The notes under the pieces were generated by a model. That model was not told the DNA's origin. It saw only the letters and a program-made list of their open reading frames with translations, and searched no databases. The position numbers were made by a program, and so were the translations under genes. DNA of 64,000 bases from Halobaculum sp. MBLA0147. Lineage in GTDB: Archaea; Halobacteriota; Halobacteria; Halobacteriales; Haloferacaceae. The stretch is from NCBI RefSeq assembly GCF_041361345.1, contig NZ_JBGKAD010000004.1:1-64000 (forward strand), read 5' to 3'. How positions within the stretch are numbered: the first letter of the stretch is position 1; every line of letters starts with the position of its first letter. This document shows, in pieces, positions 7,616-15,191 of this stretch.

Positions 7616-8341
7616 ATGTCGTTGGACTCACCAGCAGACCCGAAGAACTCACCCCCGGGACCGCGACCAGGGGTTCCTCTTCCACACTCGCCGGAACGGT
7701 CTCTCACGTACGAAGCAGTTGTCACCTCAGGCACTGTCAGAGGGGACTCCTGGTTTGGCGGTGTCCAGTCGCTCGTCGAAACCGCGACCGTCTCGCTGGA
7801 AGGCTACACAACTACCGACGAGAAGGTGACTGTCACGGTTTCGCTCGGCGACACTCCCGACGAAGTAGAGGCGCTGCAACCCGAGTACGGCGGATCAGCC
7901 GGCCGGGCACGAACCATCGTCGACGTCGCTCGCGACAAACTGGCCACCACTCGTCTCCCCGATGTCCCTGCGACCTTCGTCCCAGCTGGCGATGCAGCAG
8001 TCGCCATCTCAAGCGACCACGTGTCAGATGGGACCGGGTGGGGACATGATCGGAACAACGAAGCATCGCTCGCGGGCGACCAGATCACGATCGGGACCGC
8101 GACGGTGACACCAGCCCGGGTCATCAGTGTCGCCACCCCTGGGAGCCATCATCGCCGGACGTACCTCACCACCTCAGTAGACCACGCACGCACCGCATTA
8201 GTGCAGGATCTCCACCACACCCCCGACCAGGTGAGAGTTACGTACAACAAGCTTCCGTACGCTGATACCCCAGTAGACCACCATCAAGACCCGTCCGAGA
8301 CACCCGTTGAGTTCACACCACAGGCGACTCACGCAGAGTAG
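7616..8341 (+). CDS. Unknown protein, paralogue B
   Basis: 241 residues. The N-terminus is Pro-rich (DPKNSPPGPRPGVPLP); residues about 28-205 match the preceding gene, with the signature PATFVPAGD and a similar helix before it. The C-terminal tail is His/Asp/Pro-rich. The start is fixed by the abutting 24-nt block. One duplicate uses a TATA-class promoter and the other the block, so the duplication appears to have been followed by a promoter change. Confidence 0.75.
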   Translation: MSLDSPADPKNSPPGPRPGVPLPHSPERSLTYEAVVTSGTVRGDSWFGGVQSLVETATVSLEGYTTTDEKVTVTVSLGDTPDEVEALQPEYGGSAGRARTIVDVARDKLATTRLPDVPATFVPAGDAAVAISSDHVSDGTGWGHDRNNEASLAGDQITIGTATVTPARVISVATPGSHHRRTYLTTSVDHARTALVQDLHHTPDQVRVTYNKLPYADTPVDHHQDPSETPVEFTPQATHAE

Positions 8342-8402
8342 ACGGAACCCCACACACCCAGAAATTATACACGCACAGCATCAGGTAGACCACATCAGAC
8401 CA

Positions 8403-8456
8403 TCCACGTGGCGTACATCGGTTCGACTCCGACGGTGGACTTCGGCCCTCAGGCCG
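8403..8456 (+). ncRNA. tRNA-like minihelix plus hairpin
   Basis: Acceptor-like stem 8403-8407/8435-8439 (5 pairs), 8-nt linker, T-arm stem 8416-8421/8429-8434 (one A-C mismatch) with loop TTCGACT 8422-8428. It is followed by a perfect 5-bp hairpin with CTCA loop (8443-8447/8452-8456), 9 nt before the ATG at 8466. A TTATAC word at 8365-8370 may drive transcription. Confidence 0.6.
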
Positions 8457-8465
8457 TGATCACAT

Positions 8466-8666
8466 ATGGAGATAGAAGTCGAGGACACAGGCGCGACAGC
8501 AGACGTGTACCGTGTGACAAGCGCAGATTCACCCCAACAGGCTATCGCTGCCGCAAAGCGCGAACACGCAGACAAGACCGGAGTAGATGTCGCTGACATC
8601 ACCGCTCGAAAACTCGAAGAAGATGCGATGCTCGGCAACGTAAAGATCGTGGCTATCGCAGAGTGA
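8466..8666 (+). CDS. Small acidic protein, unknown
   Basis: 66 residues: a beta strand, an Ala-rich helix (DSPQQAIAAAKREHADKTG), then ITARKLEEDAM and a final strand NVKIVAIAE. The same order, with helix near the middle and terminal VKIVAI or YKVAVIEV, is seen in the 71-residue protein at 26958, so the two may be distant relatives. The tRNA-like element lies in its leader. Function unknown. Confidence 0.6.
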   Translation: MEIEVEDTGATADVYRVTSADSPQQAIAAAKREHADKTGVDVADITARKLEEDAMLGNVKIVAIAE

Positions 8667-8679
8667 TGAACCACTTACT

Positions 8680-9492
8680 ATGACACACACCTCTTCTGAC
8701 CACCCAGACGTCGTGGAACTGGTAACCAACTCGGATTCCCTCCCCGATGAGACTGAGCTGGGTTCGATCGAAGATGTCGTCCCACGGACCCCCGAAGCCG
8801 TTAGAACGGTTCTGTCCGACCCAGCATCTGAACTCCCCACAGAGTGGAAGGAGGATCTCGCCGCCCTTTCCCACCAAGAACAAGCGATTCTTCTTGGGAT
8901 GACGATGCGCAGCCTTCGAGGAAACTGGCTGGCACCCGGCCGTCGCCTCGCGATCATCAGGTTTCTCGCTGACACGCTCACTATCCTCCCCGATGTCCTC
9001 ACTGCCAGGATTCAGTGGAACGCAGCGTTGTTGGCAACTACCCGCGTAGATGGCCGCATCTTCCGATCAGGGTCTGCCCCTACTGAATTCCCAAAGAACC
9101 CGCCCACTGGCCCTGTAACTCCACCCGAGGCGGTCGACAACGATGACTGGCAGGGAACCTACTACGAAGTCTGGGAACTCGGGTATCCACCCGAAGGAGA
9201 CACATCATACGTGAGGCACGATCCGCCGATGGGTGTTGACGCTGATCTCAAGACATACATTCCAGACGACCTCACCTACACGAAGCAGTGGGAAACCTGC
9301 CGGTGGCGAACCGAGATTCCAGTTGATGATGACGTCCCCCACGAGAAGCCGACGGTAACAGAGATCGCATACGGTCCGAGCTTCGATGGTCGGGCTGTTC
9401 GGATTGCCGACCCTACTGAGGAAAGCCCGATGTTCACCGCTCACGTAATTCGCCCTCGTAGTGATGCACCACCCGTTGTGATCCATCTCTAA
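8680..9492 (+). CDS. Unknown protein
   Basis: 270 residues, soluble and acidic, no recognised domain. Residues 45-105 are predicted helical (LPTEWKEDLAALSHQEQAIL and on); the C-terminal half (from YYEVWELGYPPEG) is predicted beta-rich. It starts 13 nt after the preceding stop without its own block, so it is probably co-transcribed with the 8466 gene. Confidence 0.65.
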   Translation: MTHTSSDHPDVVELVTNSDSLPDETELGSIEDVVPRTPEAVRTVLSDPASELPTEWKEDLAALSHQEQAILLGMTMRSLRGNWLAPGRRLAIIRFLADTLTILPDVLTARIQWNAALLATTRVDGRIFRSGSAPTEFPKNPPTGPVTPPEAVDNDDWQGTYYEVWELGYPPEGDTSYVRHDPPMGVDADLKTYIPDDLTYTKQWETCRWRTEIPVDDDVPHEKPTVTEIAYGPSFDGRAVRIADPTEESPMFTAHVIRPRSDAPPVVIHL

Positions 9493-9548
9493 CGGTATAC
9501 CAACTCACCACCGACACTCGCGAGAACACAGGACCTATCACAACACTG

Positions 9549-9572
9549 TTTGTACAAACAGAGGAGGGTGGT
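9549..9572 (+). promoter_or_regulatory. 24-nt block
   Basis: TTTGTAC-AAA-CAG-AGGAGG-GTGGT, 26 nt from its first T to ATG 9575. Confidence 0.7.
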
Positions 9573-9574
9573 TC

Positions 9575-10666
9575 ATGTTCCGGTTAGAGGACTACAGCCG
9601 CGAGCAGCTCAAATCGGCAGTGTTCCAAACTGGCGGTACCCCTGTTGAACCGGCAGACTTCTGCTATATCGAAGACCTCACGCTCGGTGATGACGCCGAC
9701 ACCTGGGACGAGGCCGTCAAAACGAACGATTACACGATGACTCTCGTTTCCCATCTGACGGACCGGTCCTGGGACCTGAGCCCTACTGAGGAGGGCCACC
9801 GCCAGTTCCCAAACCTCAAGCTCCCGCAATTCGGTGACACAGTGACGCAGTACCTGCGACAGACTCGAAATGGCGGTACCTGGGAGGCGACTAACCGTGG
9901 GATGGGCACCCGAGACAACATTTACCAGAACACTGCCGAAAAGACAAAACCACCCTACCATCCATCCGAAGCCAGGATCATCGAGCGAGAGTACACTGTC
10001 GGCTCGGCCATCGCAAGGACACACTCCATCAGATACGACCGCGACCAACTCGACTGCACGTTCACTGGACGTGGCTCAGTCGAACAGGCTGTTGCGGCCA
10101 TCGACGACGGCAGCTTCGTCGCCGTCGACGTCGACACTGCTGTCCGTCTCAAAGGCGAGGTAGTTGATATAGCGGGTGACTACGAACTACCGGGGGACGA
10201 GAACCGTGTGCATCCTGACACGGACCGCCTCGGAGAGTCATTCATCGGTATCATCGACCTCCCAGACACAACGGCCACCCTCGAGTACAAGGAGGGCGAC
10301 CTCATCGTCAGTAACTGGTCGCACCCAGATCTCGATGGTAGCGGGCCACACCCGGTAACAGGACTGAACACGAGCACGAACATGGAGTGGCGCGATCCTG
10401 ACTGGTTCTCTCGCCTTCACCGCTACATCGACACAGAGGTCGCAGAGGAAGCTGCTGGCGAAGTCGCGACCGTCTTCACCGCGCCTCAGAATCCGTACTA
10501 CGCACTCGGGGTCGACGTCGATATGACATACCGGTCACAGCCAACCAACGACTTCCCTGACGTTGACCACCCGAACAACCTCGCCCGTGCAGCAAACGAA
10601 GATACCATCGCCGGTGGGATCAGCGCAGTCCCAGAACTCACTGTCGTCGGCGAAAAGATGTACTAG
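9575..10666 (+). CDS. Unknown protein
   Basis: 363 residues, no recognised family. The start MFRLEDYSREQLKSAVF is set by the 24-nt block just upstream. Mixed alpha/beta composition with many charged residues, one or two cysteines, no membrane segment and no nucleotide-binding loop seen. It probably forms an operon with the next gene, which starts 5 nt after its stop. Confidence 0.65.
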   Translation: MFRLEDYSREQLKSAVFQTGGTPVEPADFCYIEDLTLGDDADTWDEAVKTNDYTMTLVSHLTDRSWDLSPTEEGHRQFPNLKLPQFGDTVTQYLRQTRNGGTWEATNRGMGTRDNIYQNTAEKTKPPYHPSEARIIEREYTVGSAIARTHSIRYDRDQLDCTFTGRGSVEQAVAAIDDGSFVAVDVDTAVRLKGEVVDIAGDYELPGDENRVHPDTDRLGESFIGIIDLPDTTATLEYKEGDLIVSNWSHPDLDGSGPHPVTGLNTSTNMEWRDPDWFSRLHRYIDTEVAEEAAGEVATVFTAPQNPYYALGVDVDMTYRSQPTNDFPDVDHPNNLARAANEDTIAGGISAVPELTVVGEKMY

Positions 10667-10671
10667 GAGCA

Positions 10672-11307
10672 ATGCCCCTGATTCACCGCCAAAAAGACAC
10701 AGAACGCCGCCCCGATACCGTCATTTACCACTCCGCCGACTGTGCAGACCACCCCACTGCGACGCGAGCCCCAGCAGGAGCCCGTCAACACACGCACCAA
10801 CGGGAGGTGATGATCAACGTTGATCCCGTGGACACTCACGAGCTGTTCATGGAAACCGTCGAAGAGACCTGTTCATGTGGTACAGAAGTGACTGACGACT
10901 ACACCGTCGCCGAGTGGCCAGCGATCCCACTGACTGCAGAAGCAATCGTTGGCTTCCTCCAGCGGATGGACGGGTACGTCACACTCCGGGTGAAGTCGCT
11001 TCGGTATCCCGAGGAGACTCCCGACTGGGAGTCGGTGCTTCCTCTCAAAGACCCAGACCCAACTGAACAGTGGGATCTCGCATTAATTCAGGATCGCTTG
11101 GTCGCCCGGACCAGGTACGGGCATGACCCGATCTGGGACCTTGATGAGTTCACAACGGACACGCTCGAACTCCTGTTCCGGCATCTGCCGTCTGAGCCCC
11201 TTCCGATCTGGAAGTCTTCATTGACAGGGCTCGCCCGGGCTAGCCGCAACGGGGTAGACATCGACGCCGGTATTCCCGTCGACGAGTTGTCGTCTCTCTC
11301 GCTGTAG
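10672..11307 (+). CDS. Unknown protein
   Basis: 211 residues. The start at 10672, 5 nt after the previous stop, gives HRQKDTERRPDTVIYHSADC; an internal ATG at 10810 lies inside a GGGAGGTGATG sequence and could be a secondary start, yielding 165 residues. A CxC pair (EETCSCGTEV) is present. The middle (TAEAIVGFLQRMDGYVTLRV) and the end (WDLDEFTTDTLELLFRHL) are predicted helices. Confidence 0.6.
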   Translation: MPLIHRQKDTERRPDTVIYHSADCADHPTATRAPAGARQHTHQREVMINVDPVDTHELFMETVEETCSCGTEVTDDYTVAEWPAIPLTAEAIVGFLQRMDGYVTLRVKSLRYPEETPDWESVLPLKDPDPTEQWDLALIQDRLVARTRYGHDPIWDLDEFTTDTLELLFRHLPSEPLPIWKSSLTGLARASRNGVDIDAGIPVDELSSLSL

Positions 11308-11341
11308 TGACCGCCGCCCGTACGGGAGCGTCGCTACCTCG

Positions 11342-11365
11342 TTTGTATCCCCAGGATGCGGTGAG
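11342..11365 (+). promoter_or_regulatory. 24-nt block
   Basis: TTTGTAT-CCC-CAG-GATGCG-GTGAG. Ten nucleotides later comes the ATG of a 40-residue ORF, with GAGGTGAT as Shine-Dalgarno at 11363-11370. Confidence 0.7.
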
Positions 11366-11374
11366 GTGATTCAA

Positions 11375-11497
11375 ATGTTGTCAAGCCTCAAGCCGCGTCC
11401 GCCCCCGGAGTGGGCAAAGGAATGGGCGACCCTCCTCGCGAAGCTCGCGACGGCAGGCGGGTTTCTCCTCGCACTGTATATCGAGCTGTTCGCGTAA
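11375..11497 (+). CDS. 40-residue membrane microprotein
   Basis: Very short ORF supported by both a 24-nt block and a Shine-Dalgarno sequence. A Pro/Arg-rich N-terminus (MLSSLKPRPPPEWAKEW) precedes one hydrophobic helix (ATLLAKLATAGGFLLALYIELF). Likely a single-span inner-membrane peptide with the N-terminus in the cytoplasm. Function unknown. Confidence 0.65.
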   Translation: MLSSLKPRPPPEWAKEWATLLAKLATAGGFLLALYIELFA

Positions 11498-11546
11498 CAG
11501 TCCTCTCAGAGGCATCGTCACCAACTATTATCACGCTCTAGCCGGT

Positions 11547-11801
11547 ATGATATGGTACACCCGTATGGCAACCCACACGTCACGCCCACCTGATAGTCCG
11601 CTCACCACGCTTCGATCAGCGGTGCAAGCGGACTGGTGGGTCGCAGGGGTCGTCTGTATGTGGATGCTCCTCGGCGGGTCCGAGTGGCTCCTCGCACAGG
11701 GAGGCTCACCACTGGTGGGGGCCACCCTGGCACTACTCGGGATCGTCGTTTCCTGGGGCATCACAGAAGACATCCTCGCCGTAGCCGACACGAACCTGTA
11801 G
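11547..11801 (+). CDS. Small membrane protein
   Basis: 84 residues with two hydrophobic segments (WWVAGVVCMWMLLGGSEWLL and LVGATLALLGIVVSWGI). The start could be ATG 11547 or 11565; an ACTATTATC word at 11523-11531 suits the first. No recognised family. Confidence 0.55.
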   Translation: MIWYTRMATHTSRPPDSPLTTLRSAVQADWWVAGVVCMWMLLGGSEWLLAQGGSPLVGATLALLGIVVSWGITEDILAVADTNL

Positions 11802-11830
11802 AGTAGCTAACCACCCCACACACGGGGGTT

Positions 11831-11881
11831 CACGCTGCGTGTGGGCGATACCGTCTCTGGCGGCGCTACACACGCAGTGTG
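11831..11881 (+). other. 12-bp inverted repeat
   Basis: 11831-11842 pairs with 11870-11881 (12 pairs, one G-U), separated by 27 nt, between the genes ending at 11801 and starting at 11904. It could be a terminator for the first or an operator for the second. Confidence 0.45.
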
Positions 11882-11903
11882 TTCAACTCACTAAGCGACC
11901 TTT

Positions 11904-12071
11904 ATGCCACGACACATCCATCCAGTACCAGCAGACCAGTCTGATAGTACGTCTGCCCACTCCACTCCCGGGCTAACAAGGTGGCAGCTGTGGCTTGCCG
12001 GATTGTACCTCACCGCACTCTTGGTGATCACCGTGTGGGTCCTGCTGGTCACCCCATCACTTCCACAGTGA
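11904..12071 (+). CDS. 55-residue membrane microprotein
   Basis: A hydrophilic N-terminus (MPRHIHPVPADQSDSTSAHS) is followed by a single strong hydrophobic helix (LWLAGLYLTALLVITVWVLLV) near the C-terminus, giving a tail-anchored topology. The stop immediately precedes the next 24-nt block. Codon composition matches its neighbours, which supports a real gene. Confidence 0.55.
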   Translation: MPRHIHPVPADQSDSTSAHSTPGLTRWQLWLAGLYLTALLVITVWVLLVTPSLPQ

Positions 12072-12095
12072 TTTGTTCCAGCAGGAGAGAATGGA
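12072..12095 (+). promoter_or_regulatory. 24-nt block
   Basis: TTTGTTC-CAG-CAG-GAGAGA-ATGGA, ending 1 nt before ATG 12097. The block's own ATGGAC is the analogue of GTGGAC elsewhere. Confidence 0.6.
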
Positions 12096-12096
12096 C

Positions 12097-12342
12097 ATGA
12101 CTGACGGAATCGACACGATCGAAATTCCTGGACTCGGGAGCGTGCCCGACCCGGCACAGACTGGTGACGAAGTCCACACACCACCGCCCGGCGTCCGGTG
12201 CCCAGTGTCCGACTGTATCGCGGGCCCATTCGAGGAGTACCACCGGCTTACAGGTCACATCAGCGGGAAAGCGAACTCAGGTGACGAACCACATCAAGAG
12301 GTTGAGGTTGATCGCGACTGGTTTACCAGTCAACTCGAATGA
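12097..12342 (+). CDS. C2H2 zinc-finger microprotein
   Basis: 81 residues with one finger, VRCPVSDC-x11-H-x4-H (CPVSDC ... HRLTGH), close to a classical C2H2 layout. An acidic Pro/Gly-rich N-terminus precedes it. ATG 12097 is preferred over 12091 by the usual block-to-ATG spacing. Haloarchaeal C2H2 microproteins often act in nucleic-acid binding; the role here is unknown. Confidence 0.65.
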   Translation: MTDGIDTIEIPGLGSVPDPAQTGDEVHTPPPGVRCPVSDCIAGPFEEYHRLTGHISGKANSGDEPHQEVEVDRDWFTSQLE

Positions 12343-12363
12343 CATCACACCCTGATCAGAGAA

Positions 12364-12561
12364 ATGCCATTTACCGGTATCCACCAAGGAGAAGCAGCAC
12401 AGACTGGTGACCCAGCAGATGCGTCGATCCAAGAACTCACAGGAGTCGCACCGCCGTGTGACGAGTGCGGCAGAGAGCCAGCTGTGACCTGCCAAGACAA
12501 CCGAGAACTCTGTGAGAAGTGCAGCAACGACGAAGCCGACAGCCCACCTTCGAGCAACTGA
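12364..12561 (+). CDS. Zinc-binding microprotein
   Basis: 65 residues with CDECG, a lone C in AVTCQDN and CEKC (CxxC-x8-C-x7-CxxC), resembling a B-box or small zinc ribbon, between disordered ends. Its TGA overlaps the next ATG (TGATG), implying translational coupling with the membrane-anchored zinc protein downstream. Confidence 0.6.
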   Translation: MPFTGIHQGEAAQTGDPADASIQELTGVAPPCDECGREPAVTCQDNRELCEKCSNDEADSPPSSN

Positions 12562-12917
12562 TGCTACTCCCGCTCGTTGTGATCCTCGTCCTCGGGCTTC
12601 TCGCCGGGGTGACGATCGCTGTGGCTAGTGCGATACGCCACCAGCGGTCACGGACTTCCACTGGGGGTCCAGACGTCCCCTGGGAGACCTACGGCCGTGT
12701 TAGTCCAGCGGACCGCACTGGCTCGCACATCGAGGGCATCCCACGGTATCCCGAGAAGATGCCCGCTGACTGGAAGGAACGGTTCACATACTATCCAGAG
12801 GGCTACCAGACAGGTCCCGCAGTCAAGTGTACAGCCTGCGGGGAAACCGGGAACGGCTGGCCTGAACTCTACGACCACACGCGGGCTGTCTGTCCGGGTG
12901 TTCCAACGGAGGAGTAG
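12561..12917 (+). CDS. Membrane-anchored zinc-finger protein
   Basis: 118 residues. An N-terminal hydrophobic helix (MLLPLVVILVLGLLAGVTIA) is followed by a basic stop-transfer and a soluble domain ending in a zinc site CTAC ... H-x4-C (KCTACGETGNGW, DHTRAVC). The start ATG overlaps the upstream stop. Likely inner-membrane with a cytoplasmic zinc domain. No recognised family. Confidence 0.65.
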   Translation: MLLPLVVILVLGLLAGVTIAVASAIRHQRSRTSTGGPDVPWETYGRVSPADRTGSHIEGIPRYPEKMPADWKERFTYYPEGYQTGPAVKCTACGETGNGWPELYDHTRAVCPGVPTEE

Positions 12918-12934
12918 GACTCCGAAACCCTATG

Positions 12935-12958
12935 TTTGTATCTCCAGAGGGGAGTGAG
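12935..12958 (+). promoter_or_regulatory. 24-nt block
   Basis: TTTGTAT-CTC-CAG-AGGGGA-GTGAG directly abutting ATG 12959; consensus copy. Confidence 0.75.
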
Positions 12959-13051
12959 ATGCTCGACTTGGACACCACCCGGTGCCAGCCGCCGCGACCG
13001 ACCAGAGCAGTCACGACGACCACTTCACTCCTCCCGGAGGGAGCCCGATGA
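12959..13051 (+). CDS. 30-residue leader peptide
   Basis: Short ORF opened by a consensus block (MLDLDTTRCQPPRPTRAVTT...). Its TGA overlaps the following ATG (ATGA), and a GGAGGG Shine-Dalgarno lies inside it at 13036-13041. It may serve mainly to couple translation of the membrane microprotein. Confidence 0.45.
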   Translation: MLDLDTTRCQPPRPTRAVTTTTSLLPEGAR

Positions 13052-13182
13052 CTGGAGGTCAGTGGCCAGTCCCCCGTCACACCAGTCGCCAGACCGCGAC
13101 CTGCACGCTTGCAGGGGCACTCATCGCCACGGGACTCGTCGTTGCCATGACGATCCTCGCAATCGCCGTGACAGCGGCGTAA
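13048..13182 (+). CDS. 44-residue membrane microprotein
   Basis: Hydrophilic N-terminus then one hydrophobic helix, TLAGALIATGLVVAMTILAIAV. ATG 13048 overlaps the upstream stop and has GGAGGG 6 nt before it. No recognised family. Confidence 0.55.
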   Translation: MTGGQWPVPRHTSRQTATCTLAGALIATGLVVAMTILAIAVTAA

Positions 13183-13231
13183 CATCGTACAGATCCGCAA
13201 AAGCCTAGGACCGACATCCCCTCTCAGACCA

Positions 13232-13459
13232 ATGCAGGGACCCGCCGACGGCAACATCACTGTCGTACTGGGCCGTACCAACACTGGTCCGACTCGGACT
13301 ATCGAACACGTGGTCACCCTCACGCGAGACGACGAAACCAACGAGCATGTGATTGACCACTACTCTGACCCCGGTCCCGGCGATACGCGATCCACCATCA
13401 GACTTGACACAGATACGTGGAGAGTGATCGAGATTCGCCAGACTGAGGTCCCAGAGTAA
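13232..13459 (+). CDS. Small beta-rich protein, unknown
   Basis: 75 residues, predicted all-beta (NITVVLGRTNTGPTRTIEHV then WRVIEIRQTEVPE). No cysteines, no membrane segment. No block or clear TATA box was found upstream, so it may be expressed with the preceding microproteins. A 7-bp inverted repeat (GCGTCTC/GAGACGC) after the stop may end the transcript. Confidence 0.5.
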   Translation: MQGPADGNITVVLGRTNTGPTRTIEHVVTLTRDDETNEHVIDHYSDPGPGDTRSTIRLDTDTWRVIEIRQTEVPE

Positions 13460-13702
13460 GAGCAGCGTCTCGTCGTCTCGCACGCTCAGAGACAAGAGAC
13501 GCCGACCCAGCTGCAGGGGTGGTGATCAGGGGCCTCGGTCGTACGTCTCCCGAGCTGCATCCACCGCAAGCGCGGGAACGCTTGCAGTCGTAAACGTGGT
13601 ATCGACCGGTATATGCTTGGTGATATCAACTTTCCGCACCACCACTCACCGGCCACCGCCCAGTAAATTCACAACCCCACCGCACCAACCCAGACACACC
13701 AC

Positions 13703-14017
13703 ATGACACCCGATCACGCTTCAGACGCCGCTGACAACGACCCGCCAGAAGACGCCCTCAAGCAGATTGAGGCCATCCGGCGCACATCCGAATTGAACAT
13801 GTATGACCAAGGAGGCGTCCAGCTCGCGGCTGCTGCCGCTGACTTCCATGCCCTCGTCTCGTGGTTGGAGACTGCTTCCACGGAGCAGTACGTTGCTGCA
13901 CTGCGCGCTGCCGCCGATACCTACCAGGGAGACGACGCACCTCCCGTCCCAACAGTCAGTGGCCTCAGTGTTCACGAGACAGCGACCGTCACAGACGTCA
14001 CACCAGAGACTCAATGA
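13703..14017 (+). CDS. Small acidic helical protein, unknown
   Basis: 104 residues, predicted helical from residue 15 to 75 (EDALKQIEAIRRTSELNMYD; QLAAAAADFHALVSWLETAS). No recognised family. Its stop overlaps the ATG of a 21-codon ORF. Confidence 0.55.
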   Translation: MTPDHASDAADNDPPEDALKQIEAIRRTSELNMYDQGGVQLAAAAADFHALVSWLETASTEQYVAALRAAADTYQGDDAPPVPTVSGLSVHETATVTDVTPETQ

Positions 14018-14079
14018 CCCCTGACGGGATGGCTGACGTTGCCGAGAGAGGCATGGACCTGATGGACTCTGACAACTGA
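14014..14079 (+). CDS. 21-residue coupled ORF
   Basis: ATGA overlap with the upstream stop, encoding MTPDGMADVAERGMDLMDSDN. Too short for a family call; may be a real microprotein or a chance ORF. Confidence 0.3.
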   Translation: MTPDGMADVAERGMDLMDSDN

Positions 14080-14144
14080 GAGTCCGGTTGGACCGGCTGT
14101 GGTCGTCAAAAGGGAGGACACTGGCTCACCATCCGCGAGGCAGG

Positions 14145-14169
14145 TTTGTGCATCCAGAATTGAGGTGAG
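14145..14169 (+). promoter_or_regulatory. 24-nt block (one extra base)
   Basis: TTTGTGC-ATC-CAG-AATTGAG-GTGAG abutting ATG 14170, one base longer than usual in the N6 spacer. Confidence 0.7.
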
Positions 14170-15183
14170 ATGTTCCCAGTACGACCACCTACGAGTGACG
14201 GCACTGCCACTGACATCGTCGATCCACGTGCAGTCACACTCCGGGGAGGAATCGCAGATACGCTCCGTCCAAGTACAATCCCAGATACCCCACTGAGTAA
14301 CCAGGCGGACAGTGGTGCCCTCACCGACTCTCCGGTCGGTATGGTCACGCACACAGCGAAACACGTTGTCGATAACCTCAACACGCTGACTGGCGCCTAC
14401 CGGCTCGACGAGGTAACGACCGATTTCATCGAGTATCTATTCACACTCCTCCGGCTGGACGACGTCATCGTTGAACACGCAGACACTGTCGACAAGTACA
14501 CTACAGACTCCCGGTCTCGTGAGGCCGTTGACGAACTGCTCACCGAGGCCGCACTTGATGTCGTCACAGCAAGCCATGAGACCGGACGTGATGTGATCGG
14601 AGAAGTGTACGAGCTCGCCGCGCAACACCGGGGGAAGCAAGAGCATCTCGGGCAGTACTTCACACCCTCAGGAGTCACCGATCTGATGAGTGAGCTCACT
14701 GACGAGTCCAGCACTGAGCCCACGGAAAGCACTGACTACGACCGTGGTGACATGTCTGCTGACGCCATCGAGTCACGCCCGTGGATCGGCGATCTCGGGG
14801 GCTGTGGCTCTGGACGGCTCCTCCTCCCGAAGGCCTTCGAAACCCCGGCCGGGATCTTCTGTGGCATCGACAAGGACCGCATCTGCGCGAAACTCGCTGC
14901 GATCAACCTCGCACTGTGGAATCTTGACGGGCAGGTCATCCACGGGAATGCACTTACCTGTGAGTATCAGAGTGTCTTCAACGTCTATCACGACGAGCAG
15001 TGTGGGGGCTATATCCTTACGAGCCACCCGGAAGACAGCCTGCTGATGGTACCGTCTCGTTCTCACGAAGACGCTGAAGAGCCACAAGCCGACTCCGCAC
15101 AGCATACCGACCTGGATGAAGCCAACTCAGTGCCATCCCATGCGGCACAGGCCTTCGTCGACGACTGGAACACCAGTCAGTGA
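14170..15183 (+). CDS. HsdM-like N6-adenine methyltransferase, motif IV absent
   Basis: 337 residues. It has the N6-methyltransferase entry motif GQYFTPSGVTDLM (residues 161-173) and a SAM-binding motif I, DLGGCGSG (208-215), followed by GIDKDRICAKLAAINLALW, all as in type I/IIG methyltransferase subunits. After the GNAL element, where the catalytic NPPF/NPPY should stand, it reads GGYILTSHPED (about 279-289) and no (N/D)PP(Y/F) is present. The protein may bind SAM or DNA without methylating, or the fold may be co-opted. The next gene, a PP-loop protein, begins 8 nt after its stop. Confidence 0.75.
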   Translation: MFPVRPPTSDGTATDIVDPRAVTLRGGIADTLRPSTIPDTPLSNQADSGALTDSPVGMVTHTAKHVVDNLNTLTGAYRLDEVTTDFIEYLFTLLRLDDVIVEHADTVDKYTTDSRSREAVDELLTEAALDVVTASHETGRDVIGEVYELAAQHRGKQEHLGQYFTPSGVTDLMSELTDESSTEPTESTDYDRGDMSADAIESRPWIGDLGGCGSGRLLLPKAFETPAGIFCGIDKDRICAKLAAINLALWNLDGQVIHGNALTCEYQSVFNVYHDEQCGGYILTSHPEDSLLMVPSRSHEDAEEPQADSAQHTDLDEANSVPSHAAQAFVDDWNTSQ

Positions 15184-15191
15184 TCACCACC

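Noticed and set aside
7592-7618. GTGAG of the 24-nt block as a Shine-Dalgarno sequence
   Set aside because: It touches the ATG with no spacer, and the block also precedes tRNA genes and leaders where the ATG is far away.
14170-15183. Complete type I restriction-modification system
   Set aside because: No HsdS or HsdR neighbour is present and the methyltransferase-like protein lacks motif IV.
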